Below, piece by piece: positions 20,701 to 34,440 of a DNA stretch of 64,000 bases. The stretch is taken from the NCBI GenBank assembly GCA_009760855.2, contig WPIO01000032.1:4324001-4388000 (forward strand), written 5' to 3'. Made by a program: the position numbers and the translations under genes. The DNA comes from Cristatella mucedo (Eukaryota; Bryozoa; Phylactolaemata; Cristatellidae). Position 1 is the stretch's first letter. Each line of letters opens with the position of its first letter. The notes beneath the pieces are model-generated. The model did not search any database and was not told the DNA's origin. It saw nothing but the letters and a program-made list of their open reading frames with translations.

Positions 20701-23700
20701 TGAGGCGATTTTGAGATCCAAAGAATTTTGTCCCGAGTTTGCAAATTCCCTATCAAAAGTATAATTTTATTTTCATTTCTTGGGTCACAACCTGACGGAG
20801 TCAGTAAAAACTCGAGACCTATTTTTAATAATAATAAGAATAATGATAATACACTAGATAAAGCACTCTAAGAGAATTCAATCTCTTTCTAGGCGCTTTA
20901 CATTTGCTGCAAGGGAAACACGATCGAATGGTGAGTGGTATCATGCTTGATAAACAATATGAATAAAGTGGTTAGGGGTGACATGCATAGGGTCAGCATT
21001 CAAGTGTGGTTAGAGGCAGCATGCATAATATCAGCACGCATAAAGCACATAAAGGACGAATCACAGGGAACCACGAAATGCTGCGATAAATAGGTGCGTG
21101 TTTAGTTTCTTTTTAAATGTGGTTAAGTGAAGAGACGTCGTGACGAAAGTTGGGAGTGAGTTCCAGGCATTGTGAGCATACGAACTAAAGGCACTGTCTC
21201 CAAAGGATTTGAGGTTTGTACTAGGTATAAGTAAACAGTTCGATTCCGAAAAGCTGGTGGTACGATGCTTGACCTGGTGGGGGTAGATCTGACAGGTAGG
21301 CTGGAGCCAAAGAATGAAGGGACATAAAAGTGAGAGACAAAACCTTGTGAGATGTATTTCGTGTGAGAAGTCGATGTGTTGCATGACTGGGAGGCAAAGC
21401 TGGTCAGCGAGAAGTGGTGAGATGTGGCGACTGCAACGCTCAAGACAGACAAGCCTTGCTGCAGTTTTGCACCAGCTATAAGCGCCTGATTGCACAGGCC
21501 GGTAGACCAGCAAGCAGTGAGTTACAGAAGTCAAGACAAGATGCAACAAATGCTTGGACCAATTTAGATGGGGTATCCCTGTCTAAATAAGCCAGAATTT
21601 TAGCAATGTTATGTAGCCGAAAGTAGGCAGACTTGACTGTGGAGCTGACGTGGTCGTCCAATAACATGTCATTTTTGAACATGACTTTTTTAGTGCAGCT
21701 TCAAAACAAGAGATATGCTGGCAGAGCTGTACTTGAGTGTCAGCCTTTCCAATTTCTGAATTGCCCATTGCTTGGTTTGCCCATAACTAGTAAGTTGGTT
21801 TTATTATCATTCAATTAAAGAAAATTTGCTGCCATTCATGTGCGGATGTCATCAATACATGCAGCAAGTGAGTTGAGAGAATTCGACGTGCTAGAGGGCT
21901 GGGAGGGATCAAACCAAATGTACAACTGAGTGTCATCTGTATAGAAGTGAAAGTTTAGATTGTGCTTGGCAATCACATCGGAAAGAGGGAGAGTATAAAC
22001 CATGAAAAGAACGGGAACGAGAAAGAAGCCCTGAGGTAACCCCTTATTTCAGAGGTTCCTCAGATGATCTTCGTCCATTCACATCAATAATCTGGAGTCT
22101 CCACTGAGATAGGACCGCCCACCTCAGAAAGCTTTCATGCGAATCCACCCATGAATAGCAAAGAGCGAGTTGGCATGGCAACATTGCCTTTGCAATGGGT
22201 GACATATCAGCTACTGAGTAAGCCACAGTGGGGGGGGGGGGGCACTGCCGGGCGTGTGCAGTAGTGCACGACCGAATTTCCCAAACCTGTTTAGCAGCAC
22301 AGGCACAACAATATTTGCCTTCTTACAAAGGTGAGTAAAAATAGCCTTTGAGCCACCTCAAAACAGCGCCGGCTTCACACGAACGATTCAGTTGACAGGC
22401 CATTGAAGGCCTACAGCACGGGCTTGCCCTGCAGCTGCCGGACCGAGTTTGCTAAGGTGAGGCAGCGATTTTGACATAATGATTTGATATTAGCTAAAGA
22501 GCACCTATACCCAAAGAACCAAACCAGGGTGCTGTACTAGGCATACACAGCACAGCCTTGAGCTACGCAAGTATGCACTAGCAGGTGCTAACGGCTGACG
22601 TCTGCCTGGCACTGCTCTTTGGCGTGGCACTGCTTTGGCGACGTCGGTACGATCCACGAGTCGCCTGCACACGGGATGCAGCTTTGAGCAGCTAGCGATC
22701 GATCGCACCGCTGACTCATCAGGGTCACGCTATCGATGGGAGAAGAGGAAATACCTAAACAATTCTGCAGGATGCAAAGTCACCGGCACACAGGTGCTCT
22801 ATTTCCTGCAGGCGAATAGCACGAGTAACTGCAATGGTGTGAGATCCATCAAGGTCCGTCTTCTCGAAGCTCAAAAAAAAACAACGACCACCTAGTAAAG
22901 AGGCACGGAGGGTAGGGCATATCTGTCACATTTCACAGCATGCCCACTGTATTTTCTCGAGAGAATGGACTGCAAATTTAGCTTCATCGCTGGGGGCCAT
23001 GCACTTGCAGCAAAACAAGAGCCTCTGCAGTCCATTTTTATCAGGAACGTCCAAGTGGAGAGCTGCAGAATTTTTTCGATACAACCAGCAACGCTGTTAA
23101 TATGTAGCCGACAGCTGACGTTCATGCTGCTTATCTGTGGCGGCTGAAGTTACTTAATGGAGAGACCAAGTTAAAACGAACGGGTTACCAGTCAAGAATT
23201 TTAGAGCAGGAATTAATGCTGGAGGTCGCCGATCCTCAGTGCTCCACAGTAAAGATGCTGACCAACACGGTGCAACAGAAAACACAAGTGATTCACTAGC
23301 TTTGAACGAGTGCTGCCGATGCACTGGATGCTATTCACCTCCTACATGCCGAGGCCATGAGCCAACAGATGTTAAGCATAATTACATACTCCAATGATTG
23401 ACTACAACCTCGTTGACAACTAGTTCTCAGAAAATAAAATGCCGATCAAACTGGGGAATATTCACATTGGTACAGCAAGCAAGGACATAAGCAGGCTCGG
23501 GGATCGTAAGTAAAGAGCAGAAAGGCACTATACTCATTGCAGAAGATGGCCAAGACAGTCTCAGCTCTAGGTACAATTTCTTTTTTCTCCAGCATTCAAG
23601 GCCACCACAGACAGGCTACGATTGCTCTGTATTCTGAAATATATTGCTTCAGGGTGTACTCGTCATATATTATATTTTGAGTGTATACGTGCTTACCTGT

Positions 23701-26700
23701 TGGCCGCTGGGTCTCAGCCCATGGGTAAGGCACACAAACTTCACAACTCAAGGCCTGGGTTTGAGACCTGCAGCAGGTAATCTTTTATTGGCCACTGCAA
23801 GGGTGGGATAGATGATAATAATAATAATACAATATTTGTATACAACACTCAGAGAACTTAATCCCATGCTATGCACTTTACATATAGCGTAAAGAAAGCA
23901 TGATAATATCCCACAAGGCTCTTTTACTTCAGTATGCAGTTAAATGATGCTGCTGAATCAACCAGCCTTGGCTTCTTATTGTACATGTGAATGTACTGCG
24001 AACCCATGACTATAAAACTCCCACCATTTTTCTGAAACGACATCTACTCTAATGTTGCCGACAGTGGCACATCCTTTCCAGTTGTCCTGAGCTGCTACTT
24101 CCATACTGCATACTTGCTCGACTGCCTTCTTAGCACTTTTCGGGGGGGGGGAAGGGGCATTTTGAGGGCAGTGAAGGCAGCTATCTTCAGCACAAGGCAA
24201 GCTGCTACTGCAGCCGGATCCTCTCTTGGTTGCATTGCCGCTTGGCAATATTTATTAAAAGTGGCATGCTATCGCACGAAGCCACACTTCCCACAAGAAA
24301 ACAATCAAGACACTGGGTTGCACACTTGCTTGCGGCATACATACACCGAGAAGCCGTTGCCTAAGGGGCGACATACCCACCAGATGCTAAACAGCAGGGT
24401 AAGAGCCCTGTGCAACAGTGGAAGGCCATTAGGTTGCGAAAGTATAAGCACACTACTGGTGCCGGCGGTTCGTGGGCTTGCCGTGCAGCTTAACGACAGC
24501 ATTTGTCACCGGCTGGGTCCAGTGACACCAAGCTCCAGATGGGAGGACCCACTGAGCCATTGTGTGGTAACTGTGGGTGAGAACCCACAGTTAATGGGCA
24601 CCCGAAAAGATTCCTTCCACCAGTTTCCTGTTCAACATGGTGGCAAGGAAAGTAAAAGGCTATTGATTCAACAGCTTTATTTGTTTAGTGGCAGAACAGC
24701 CATACTGGCTATTTACCCTAATAAAGGATTGCTTGCTGCAGTACTCGAAACCACGACCCAGGTCGCGAAGTGCAAGCATACCTCTACTCGGCTTTTAGCA
24801 CCACCTCTAACCCCCCAATACGACACACAATATCAAACAGAACTTCCCCCCCCCCAGCTGCCAGAGGGGGTGGGTAAGGCCCAGTTCAACGTCCGTAACT
24901 CCATGCCAAAGCAGCTCAAAGATGAGAGGGCTTTGCAACAGTCACTGTACAGCCATGCCGTGAAATGCAACGACCAACAGTCTCATGTCTCCAGCCATCA
25001 CAAGTTTTACCACGGGGCCAGTTATGGCCAGTTCCTAAGTTAGCACGAATGGCAATTGGCAAACGAAAGTGATCAAAACACCTAGGTTTCGAGGGTTCCT
25101 CATGGAGTGCTCTCTCTACAAACTCAGTTTTGCTTTGATTAGTGTGCCCCTTATTTAATTAGTCATCCATTCATTCATGACATTATAGGATAAACAAAGT
25201 GCCTAGAAATAAATTTAGTTCTCCCAGAGGTTGAATAAAAATGTATTATACTTATTTTTAAGTGTCTTCCAGCCAGTGCACTAGAAAGCTTACATATGGT
25301 GCAAAGCTCGGAAATTAGGGTTGTCTTTCATAAAACTCCACTTCTCTCTGACCTACACAGGCTTCCCATAATAATAGTAGTAATAATATCAATAACATAA
25401 ATAAAAATAATAATAACAATAATAGATGAAACTGAAGAGCACCAAAAAGAACTAAATCTCTATCCAAGTGCTATGCAGCTTGCTGCAATACAGCTGCCTA
25501 GTGACAAGGACGGTATCATGCCTAGACAAGCATGCAGGAGAAAGCGAGCACCATGCTTAGGCCTGAACGATAAACCAGACAGGAAAGCACTCATACCCAC
25601 CGGTTAGCAGGACACCTGGCGAGAAACATGCACTGAATGCACATGCAAAGCACACCAGACCAAAAAAAGACAAATTCACAGGGGGCGAAGGGAAAGCGGA
25701 TCATTACGGATGCATCTTCAACTGACAAATGATGAAAAGTAAATGAAGGTAGTGACCATAGCTGGAAGCAAGTTCCAGACTTGCGGTGCATATGTGCTGA
25801 AGGCTTGATCATCAAAAGATTTCCATTTAGTGGGAGGAGAAGCAAGACCATCAAAAGCTGAGGGTGGTGTGACAACACACTATAGGAGCAAGGAAGTTGG
25901 ATAGGTAGGCTAGTGCATGCGAGTGAAGCGACCTATAAGCCATTTAGAGGATCTTGAAATCGATTCGATGCCTTATAAAGAGCCACTAAAGCCCAGACAG
26001 AAGTAGTGCAACGTTGCTGCAGCACCGTTGACGACAGGACAGACATTCTGCCCATTCTGAGTTTCGCCCCAGTTCAATACCACTATGGGCACTGGGCAGG
26101 AGCTATGAATAAAGGCGATTGCAGTGGTCTAGACGTGATGGCACAAATGTGTGAACAATTTGGCTCTATTATGACTGTCTATGCAGGCCCAGACTTCGGC
26201 CACGGTCCTCGTCTGAAAGAAGGCCGACTTGATAGTGGAGGCAGTGTACTCATCCAATGTTGAGCCGTTTTAGACGACCACATCCAAATTGTGGGAACAT
26301 ATCATTGGGGTGATGCTAGATGAACTAATCTTTAGGCTGCGATCTTCAAACTTGAGGGTGGCATGAGACTTTTTCTTGACTAATAGAGGGTCTCCTCACC
26401 ATTAAGCTTCGGGAAGTTAATGGCCACCCAAGTGCAAATGTCGTCGATGCAGGCTGCAAGGGAATTCAGACAACTAGATTAGAGCAAGAAATAGAAAGGT
26501 AAAGAAATTGGTAGAGCTGGGTATCATATGCATAGAAATGAAACCGAGATTGTGTTTGGCTATGGCATCGGCCAGAAGGAGAGTATAGATAGTGAACAGA
26601 CGCAAGAGGAGCCAAAGACCGAACCCTGAGGTACTGCATATTTTAGCAGCATTCCAGATGACCAAGAGCACTTGAGATCTACTTTATGATACCTCTCAAC

Positions 26701-29700
26701 GAGGTAGGACTTAGTCCAGTTAAGTACTGTGCCAGTGATACTTATGATTGTGGAAAAAGTGCTACAGAAGGATCTGTAGGTCAGTAGAGTCAATGCTGCT
26801 GATAGACCTGAGATTACCAGCAGAGAAGCTCTTGTCAGGCCCTGATAGATTATATGAATAAAAACAATTCATGTGTATAGCACCCTAAAATAATTAACCT
26901 CTATTCAGGTGCATCACATACGCCTAAGATTAGAACTTTCAGCCGACTTACAGTAGAATGCCCCCTGACTTGATGCATTTTTAACCAAAAGCAAACTGTG
27001 AATAGGTTCGTTAAGTTAGGTGAATAGGTGAATAGGTTTTGGGCTCAAGAGAAATGGCAAGAAAATATTCAACTTTTTTGTCCACAATTGAATGTTTGTT
27101 TGGGTACCTTTCAAAAGAAAACATGTTGGAAATGGGATCATAAGTTGGATGATTTCCAAATATCCAAATACATGTCATCAGACGTCCTGCTGCTTTATTT
27201 TCTGAAATCATGAATATGCATAGCAATACTTATTCAACCATACTACAGTGATGTGCGAACAGACCTAAACTCCTATTTCAAATTGCACGTTGGTCAGTGA
27301 AGTATTGGCCCATTTGTGGAATTTGCAAGGTAGAAAGCTACACTGTACAAAAAACTGTTTACAAGTTACGAGCATGCACTTCAACCAGCTGCAGACAGGT
27401 ACCTGGATGTGGCAAGGTTAAAAAAATCGGGACTTAAGTCACACATACTACAAAGATTGATACATTTGTTATTTGTAGATGTGTTGCTTCTGGTTTACTC
27501 CCGGGTTGGACAAGGTTTGCATAGTCATTTTTTCCTTTAATGTGGAAATAGTTCCAACACGTTTGTCTTTAAAAGGTACCCTAAGAAAAAAATATCTGAT
27601 TGCCAGACAAATGTTTTCAGTATTTTCTTGACACTTCCACTTCAGCATGTTACAATTGAGTGTCATATTAACATTAATCAGCTAGTATGCTTCCTATCCA
27701 GCCTGTGTGAAGTGCCTTGAAAGAGATCTTGCTATCTTAAGAGTGACATATATTTGTATAGTGTATATCACACATTCGCATCCTATTTTATCCCCTAAGG
27801 AAGAACAGTCTCGTTAGACACAGTAGTTGAACTCGTGCATCGGAATACTCAAGTGCCTAAGCCATTATGTCAAAATTCTATGCTGACTGACCCAATTTAG
27901 ACTAGTCTGGTAACTAGCACTCCATAATACAATATCAAGTGATGGCCATACAGCTTGGAAACTAACAGTGGACCCACAAAGTGCAGTCTCGCCGGCACAT
28001 AGCTGGGATTAAGATGGGGAGAAGGGGGTCACGTCTTGACCTTGCAAGATGCAGCCACACAAGGGAAGGTTAACGAGGCGAATCGAGCAGAAAGCCGCCC
28101 GACACGACCCTTCGAGTCGGTCCAAGGGGACCACACAACAATGGGTACAGCCACTGCAAAGCTGTAGACCATGGCAGATTACCCAGGCAGGCAGGTTGGA
28201 AAGGCAAGCAGAAACAGTGACAGGGCTCCGGATGAAGACGTCGGATGCAGCTGTAGCCTAGTTTCGTCTGAAGCACGAGCTTGCACGTGAGGCCTCAAAC
28301 CAAGGGGCCAAACCGTGCTAAATATTGGCCTGCCCTTAATGCTGACCACGTGTCACACATGTGCCAGCTGGTGCAAGCAGGTGGCAGCACACAGAGCCGA
28401 GCCAAATTACCACACCTGCGAGAGGATGCAATCGTGCTGCCACATATATTTTCAGCTTAAGGTCACCTATTTCATCGGTGATGCACAGGCCAGGTAAGTT
28501 TGCATGGAATCATAGAAAGCATCTCGAAGGCCGGTCACCGATCAGGCGCTGCAATGATCAGGCTCAACAAAATCCCCTCGAATTGCACTGCTGCTGTTTT
28601 TATCAGCTCCCTGTCTGTCCTTCGGCTGAGAAATAGGAGACAGGCAAGTTTCCTTGCTACACACGGCTCTGGCCACAGTCCTTCTACATGACGAAGAGAA
28701 TGCACGTCCTGTTCCTTTAGTTTGTTTGTGGTAGAACATGGAAATCCCTTACGACTGACGTCACGGCATCAAATTGACTTGTCATTTAAAAAGAAGCTAA
28801 AAACCCATCACTTCCTCACAGAGTTTGCTCCTTCCATGCGAATTGTGAAGCAAGTGCTAATGCGTGCTGATGCTGAGCATTTTATTACAAACCAATTGAC
28901 ATGTTTCCTTGCCAGCATATCTAAAGGGCCTAGAGAGATATACAGTACTCTTATCACAAACAACAAATGCATTATCATTATCCTTATTTTAACTTGCCAG
29001 CAATATCTTGCTGTTGGTACCTAATTTATTAGGTAAACAGCATTCCCATAATCGACTTGCTCTTGACAAGGACCAGCATCAAGTAGTCACGTGAGTTACA
29101 CCAGTCGCTGGGCGAAATGCAATTTTTGTCGAGCACAGGCTACACTTTGCCCCGACTTCAAATTTGGCAAGGATTTCTGATGGGCACCATGATTGCCCAA
29201 TACGAGACGACTGAGGAACCATCCAGACGAAAGTGGGTCTTTTCATGAGTCAGCATGCAACAGCAGGTTGATCAGCACGGCTGGACAACGATTAAGAAAC
29301 GAGCCATATGAGATTGCCTCAAAGATGCAGCTGCAGTTATTTACTTAGAGACACAAGTTCTACACATTTCTCCCAAAATACGTCCAAGGAATTATGCACA
29401 GTAATTTGAAATTTTACATATGTACTAGAGGTAAATTTAATAGTAAACTTAAGGATGGTAACCAAATCTACAGTCAGAGTACAGCCATCACGAATCATAC
29501 ATATTAGTCAGAAGGAACAGCTAATTAATCACAATTAAGTAGAGCTGTACCAAATAGCTGATTTTCACTATTCGGCCGAATAGGAATAGTTTACGGAGTA
29601 GGTCTACCAACCACATTCAAAGCAATTAAATGTTAAGCGAAAGTTGCCACTAATAAATTTAATACAGTAACTAAAACTAATCAGTTAACTGCATGTAATA

Positions 29701-32217
29701 TTTGCTTTGGTAATTGCCTGACAGCAAAAGCCACGGTAGCACAGCTTCGTGCACATCAACAAAAGCGAAATGGTCTCCACACATACTGCAGATTAAGTTA
29801 ATGAAAGAACTGCCACCGTTGTTGTACAACCGAATCGTTGTAGCAGCTGCAATTGCAGCAGCAACTGTCACGTGACCATCATCCTTATTTGGTCGTACCT
29901 CCATTCTACAGCCGAATACCGAATAGCTGTACCCAACATTCGGGCCCGAAGCAAATGTTTAGTACAGCCCTACAATTGACATCTATTTACTTTTAAGTCT
30001 TACAAAAACCCGTGTAAAGTGTTCAGGCATCCGTAGATGTTATAGACTTGCGGTCATACTGCAAACGGCTTTTTCGAAACCCCCAAAAATATTCCTCAAT
30101 TATGTTTTAGTTATACTGTCCTTCTTAGCAACGTTAAAAGTCTAGTATATCCTGGTGAAAGCCCTCGCCTTGCTCATCTGCGTAAACTGCCGGTAGGCTA
30201 CTTGCACTTTTAAGATGAGCAGCATGGGTATGGACCTTAAGGTACATTCTGTACCCCATTTTGGTATAGATCTTTATGAGAGCCTGAACCAGCAGCTCAT
30301 AGTATGCAGCCTTGCCATTGCCCAGAAAGCTGCGAACCACTGCAACGAAACTGCTCCAAGCTGCCTTTTCAGTCTTGTTGAATTCGTCACAACATTAGAT
30401 CGTCTTTATCGGTGGTCCGACGAAGATACCAGCTCTAACCTTTGGCTCCCACAGCTGTGAAGAGACATATTGGAGGTAATTAAAGACTGCTGACTCATTG
30501 TCTAGAGCCAAGAAAAAAATTGCTTGATGAGGACTATCTTGATGTCCAGTGGTGGCATCAGCACCTTCCGAGAGCCTACCAGCCTCTCACACTTAATGTT
30601 GCTTTTAACAACAGATAGCTCGAACTGCTGGGGTAAGACTTTGTGATAGTGTGCCTTGGTGTCCCGGCTGTTCCATAGGCAAAGTAAACAAGTAAACTTC
30701 GTGAAACCACCTTGGAGGTTCACCAGGAGTGACCTTATTTTGAAGTCTCTAATACCTTCCCAGCCATAGTTACCACACTTCAAGGCAGCCTGAAAAATTT
30801 TGACACTGGTGTAGTCTTCTTAGAGGTGCACATGGTTAGCCATACAGAGATGGTAGGCTACTGGATGAACTCTCTATGAATAGTAGCTATTACTTGGGTT
30901 ACAGGTGATTCCTATAGCTTCGAATAGATCAGCAGCACTGCTGCAGAAGCACCGCCCATCTTGCTGAAGAAGTTAAAAAAAAAATTGTGGCAATTTCTCA
31001 GACCTGTTACTTTCACGCTTTCATTCAACAAGTTCTACTTCTTGAGCATATCACTAGCTCAGCATCAAACTTTCTTGACCAAGGTCTCTGATCAGATCAT
31101 TGAGGTCTTCCTGGTTGGGAACTAAAGGCTTTCTCTCCTCAGCTGCACGTGTACAACTGGAATCTGGATATGGAATATCTTTCCCGTGATCTGACTTGCT
31201 GCTATCTCCTGAAGATGGCTGACCCCTCTGGATTTGGAAGGGTGGGCCAGAGAGCTCAGACCAGTGTGGTACTGAGGCTGTGGATAAAAGAATATGTTTG
31301 CAGGTGATGGGAGGCACACTCTTGCTAGTTTAACGTTTGCAATGGTCCACCATGTAGAAGTAGCAGTTGCTTAAGTGGTCAGTCTGTTCCTGCTAAATTT
31401 TTGGGATAGCCAACTTTATGTCTCTCTTTTCTCTGCTACACAAGACTATAAACATACACGAATTACATTAGTTGAAACAATGATATTTCACACACACTAC
31501 CCGATATTGTACAATAAAGTATATCTTAGAAGCAGCAACTGTTCACATAACCTTTAAGAGTTCTCTAACATTGTTTGCATGAGCATATTTTCGTGGTTAG
31601 AGCATAGAAAAAAATGTTCACGACCCTCTAAATATGGTTTTTAGCATTATTATAGCCCTCTGAACATGAAATAACATCATTTTAGTCAAAATTACACTCG
31701 TATTACCTATATATTAGACACAATAAAAAAATAGATGTATTAGATTTTACAATTTTCGTATTATTATTGTACTTTTAATTGTACATTTAGAAGATAAGAT
31801 AGGCAGGCAATCAGTGAACAGCATGCTCCGATTGGCTTGGTTTCACAACACCCAATTTTTTGGAAGGCAGTTCTTGCCCACACACAAGGAGTTGTCGAGA
31901 GGCTGCACCTGGCGTTTAAGAATTTGAGGGGCGCTCGAACACGTAGGTCTACAATCTATACATAACAGTATTTTTAATTTTAATACATGGGTGCATAACT
32001 GACTCGGCCAACCAAGACATAACCAGACATAACCGATTTTAATTTCACGATGGATAACCGCTGTATCCTTTTCACTACTATCTCAATTAACTGTTTAAAG
32101 GATATATTTGAAAAACCGCAATAGGATGAAGCCTCGAAAGTAGAAGCTAGAAGTGGCGAGGGACGACTGTATGTATGTATGTATGTATGTATGTATGTAT
32201 GTATGTATGTATGTATG

Positions 32218-32285
<68 letters not shown>

Positions 32286-34404
32286 TAATTCGTACTTGGG
32301 CAGGTATGCAATAATTAGCAGACAGTACCAACATCCCAGCTCCACTCCAGTGGGGGACGGGCTTTTTTGAGAGTAGTCAAAGTATTTGGATAATCCAGAT
32401 TCACTTGATTCCCATCTTTTTCTAAGCCCGCCACACGACTGCAGATGGGATGCTAGTTCTGTCTACTAATTGTTGCACGGCCAAGTATGAATTGCCATGA
32501 TAGTTGGGCAACTTATGGAAAATATGCTCAAACTTAGCCGAAAACCCTTTAAGCACCTTTAAAAATATCTGTTTTGGCTACACTAGAGCCTTCACGAAAT
32601 CATTCAGCTCTTCACCAATTCATTCTGGAACGGTAGGCTAAGCACGACCTGGAACTGTACATGCAGAGAGAGGCGAAGCCAGGATTGAAGCTCCAAGGTG
32701 GCACGAGGGTCTGGGGGCAGAGCCCCCTTCCCCCCCCCCCGTGTAAAGAGGGGGTCTGGGGGCATCCCCCAGGGCCTGCGGGTATCGTGCAGCCTGGCCA
32801 AGCACCAAGAGGCCAGCCACCGTGCAAGCGCAGCCGCTGACCGCCCGACTGTTTCAGAATCGGCTTCCACCCACTAGGCCAGGGGTATTAGCTGCCACCC
32901 CCTGGCTTGGCCTCTGTACAGTGAAGCTACAAAGGATTACCTTATTCACCGAAAAAAGCACACTAGTCATGTCGAAGATCGCCGAACTGTCGAGGTTCGT
33001 GAGGGGTAAAATCATGGCACTGTCCGAAGCTGGACACGGTCAAATTGCTGCTATTTTATCAATTCTGAAGAGTACGGTTTTATAATAAATAATATTTATA
33101 ATAATGCACTTGATAAAGAGCCCTCAGAGAACTCAATCTCTCTATAGGCGCTTTAAATTTGCTACAAAGGGAAAGGCAATTGAATGGTGAGTAATATCAT
33201 GCTTGATAAACAAACAAACAAACTGAATAACATGGTTAGGGGTGACATGCACAGGGTCAGCATGCAAATGTGGTTAGTGTCAGCACGCATAGGCACACGA
33301 AGGACGAATCACACGGACCCATTAAATGCTTTCCTAAATAGGTGTTTTTAAGTTCTTTTTAAATGTGGTCAAGTCAGGGGATGTTCTGACGCAAGTCGGG
33401 AGTGAGTTCCAGGCTTTGGGAGCATATGAACTAAATGCACGGTCTCCAAAGGATTTGAGGTTTATACGAGGTATTGGTAGACTGTTGGATTCCAAAAAGC
33501 AGGTAGTACGATGCTTGGCCTGGTGGGGGAGCAGATCTGAGATATAGGCTGGAGCCAAAGAATGAAGTGACCTAAAAGTGAGAGACAAAACCTTGAAGTC
33601 GATCCGTTGCTTGAATGGTAGCCAGGCCAGGTCGGCGAGAAGTGGTGTGATGCGGCAACTGCGATGCTCACGACAGACATGCCTAGCTGCGGAGTTTTGC
33701 ACCAGCTGTAATCACCTGATTGCACATGCCGGTAGGCCAGCAAGCAGTGAGTTACAGAAGTCAAGACGGGATGTCACAAATGCATGGACAAACTTAGACG
33801 TGGCATCTTATACAACGTTAGGAGGATAGAGAAGACCAGGAGCCCTGAAAATGCTACACGATCGGGCCAGCTCGCTACCACTAAGCAAAAGACACAATCC
33901 AAAGTTGGAGGCATTAAAGAACGGTTTTGCTTCCGAGAAAGCTCATGTTAACAGTCTGCATGAATCTTCTGGGAAGCGAGTTAGCAGTGACATAGTCAGA
34001 AGGCGATTAGATTAGGCTGGTCTGCATTCTGAGTTGCAAAGAGAAAACCTCTTCTGTCGGCAGAGAATATGGTAAGTCGCTTACAGTGGGCTAAGGCTCG
34101 AATCCACTGGACTGCTGACGATTGGGGCAGAGTTGTACTGAGTGATGAAAGCAAATTCAGGCTCTTTTCGAACTGCAAAAGAAGGCTTTACAGGCGTCGT
34201 CGGCAATCCAACGAAGCCCACTCACCCAATTGCCAGTAGCCGACAGTCGAATTAGGAGGAAAAGGTGACATGGTATGGGGTGCTTTTATAGGTCAGTGAG
34301 AGGTCGAAGCTGGTAGGCAGGCACAGGCAAGCACACAAGTACATATACACAAATGTAAAGCGCCTAGAAAGAGATTACGTTCTCTAAGGGCGCTTTATCA
34401 AGTA

Positions 34405-34440
<36 letters not shown>

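Noticed and set aside
20640-20705. Possible SINE head (gggatcgaactgggttatac)
   Set aside because: Too short and diverged to assign to either SINE type.
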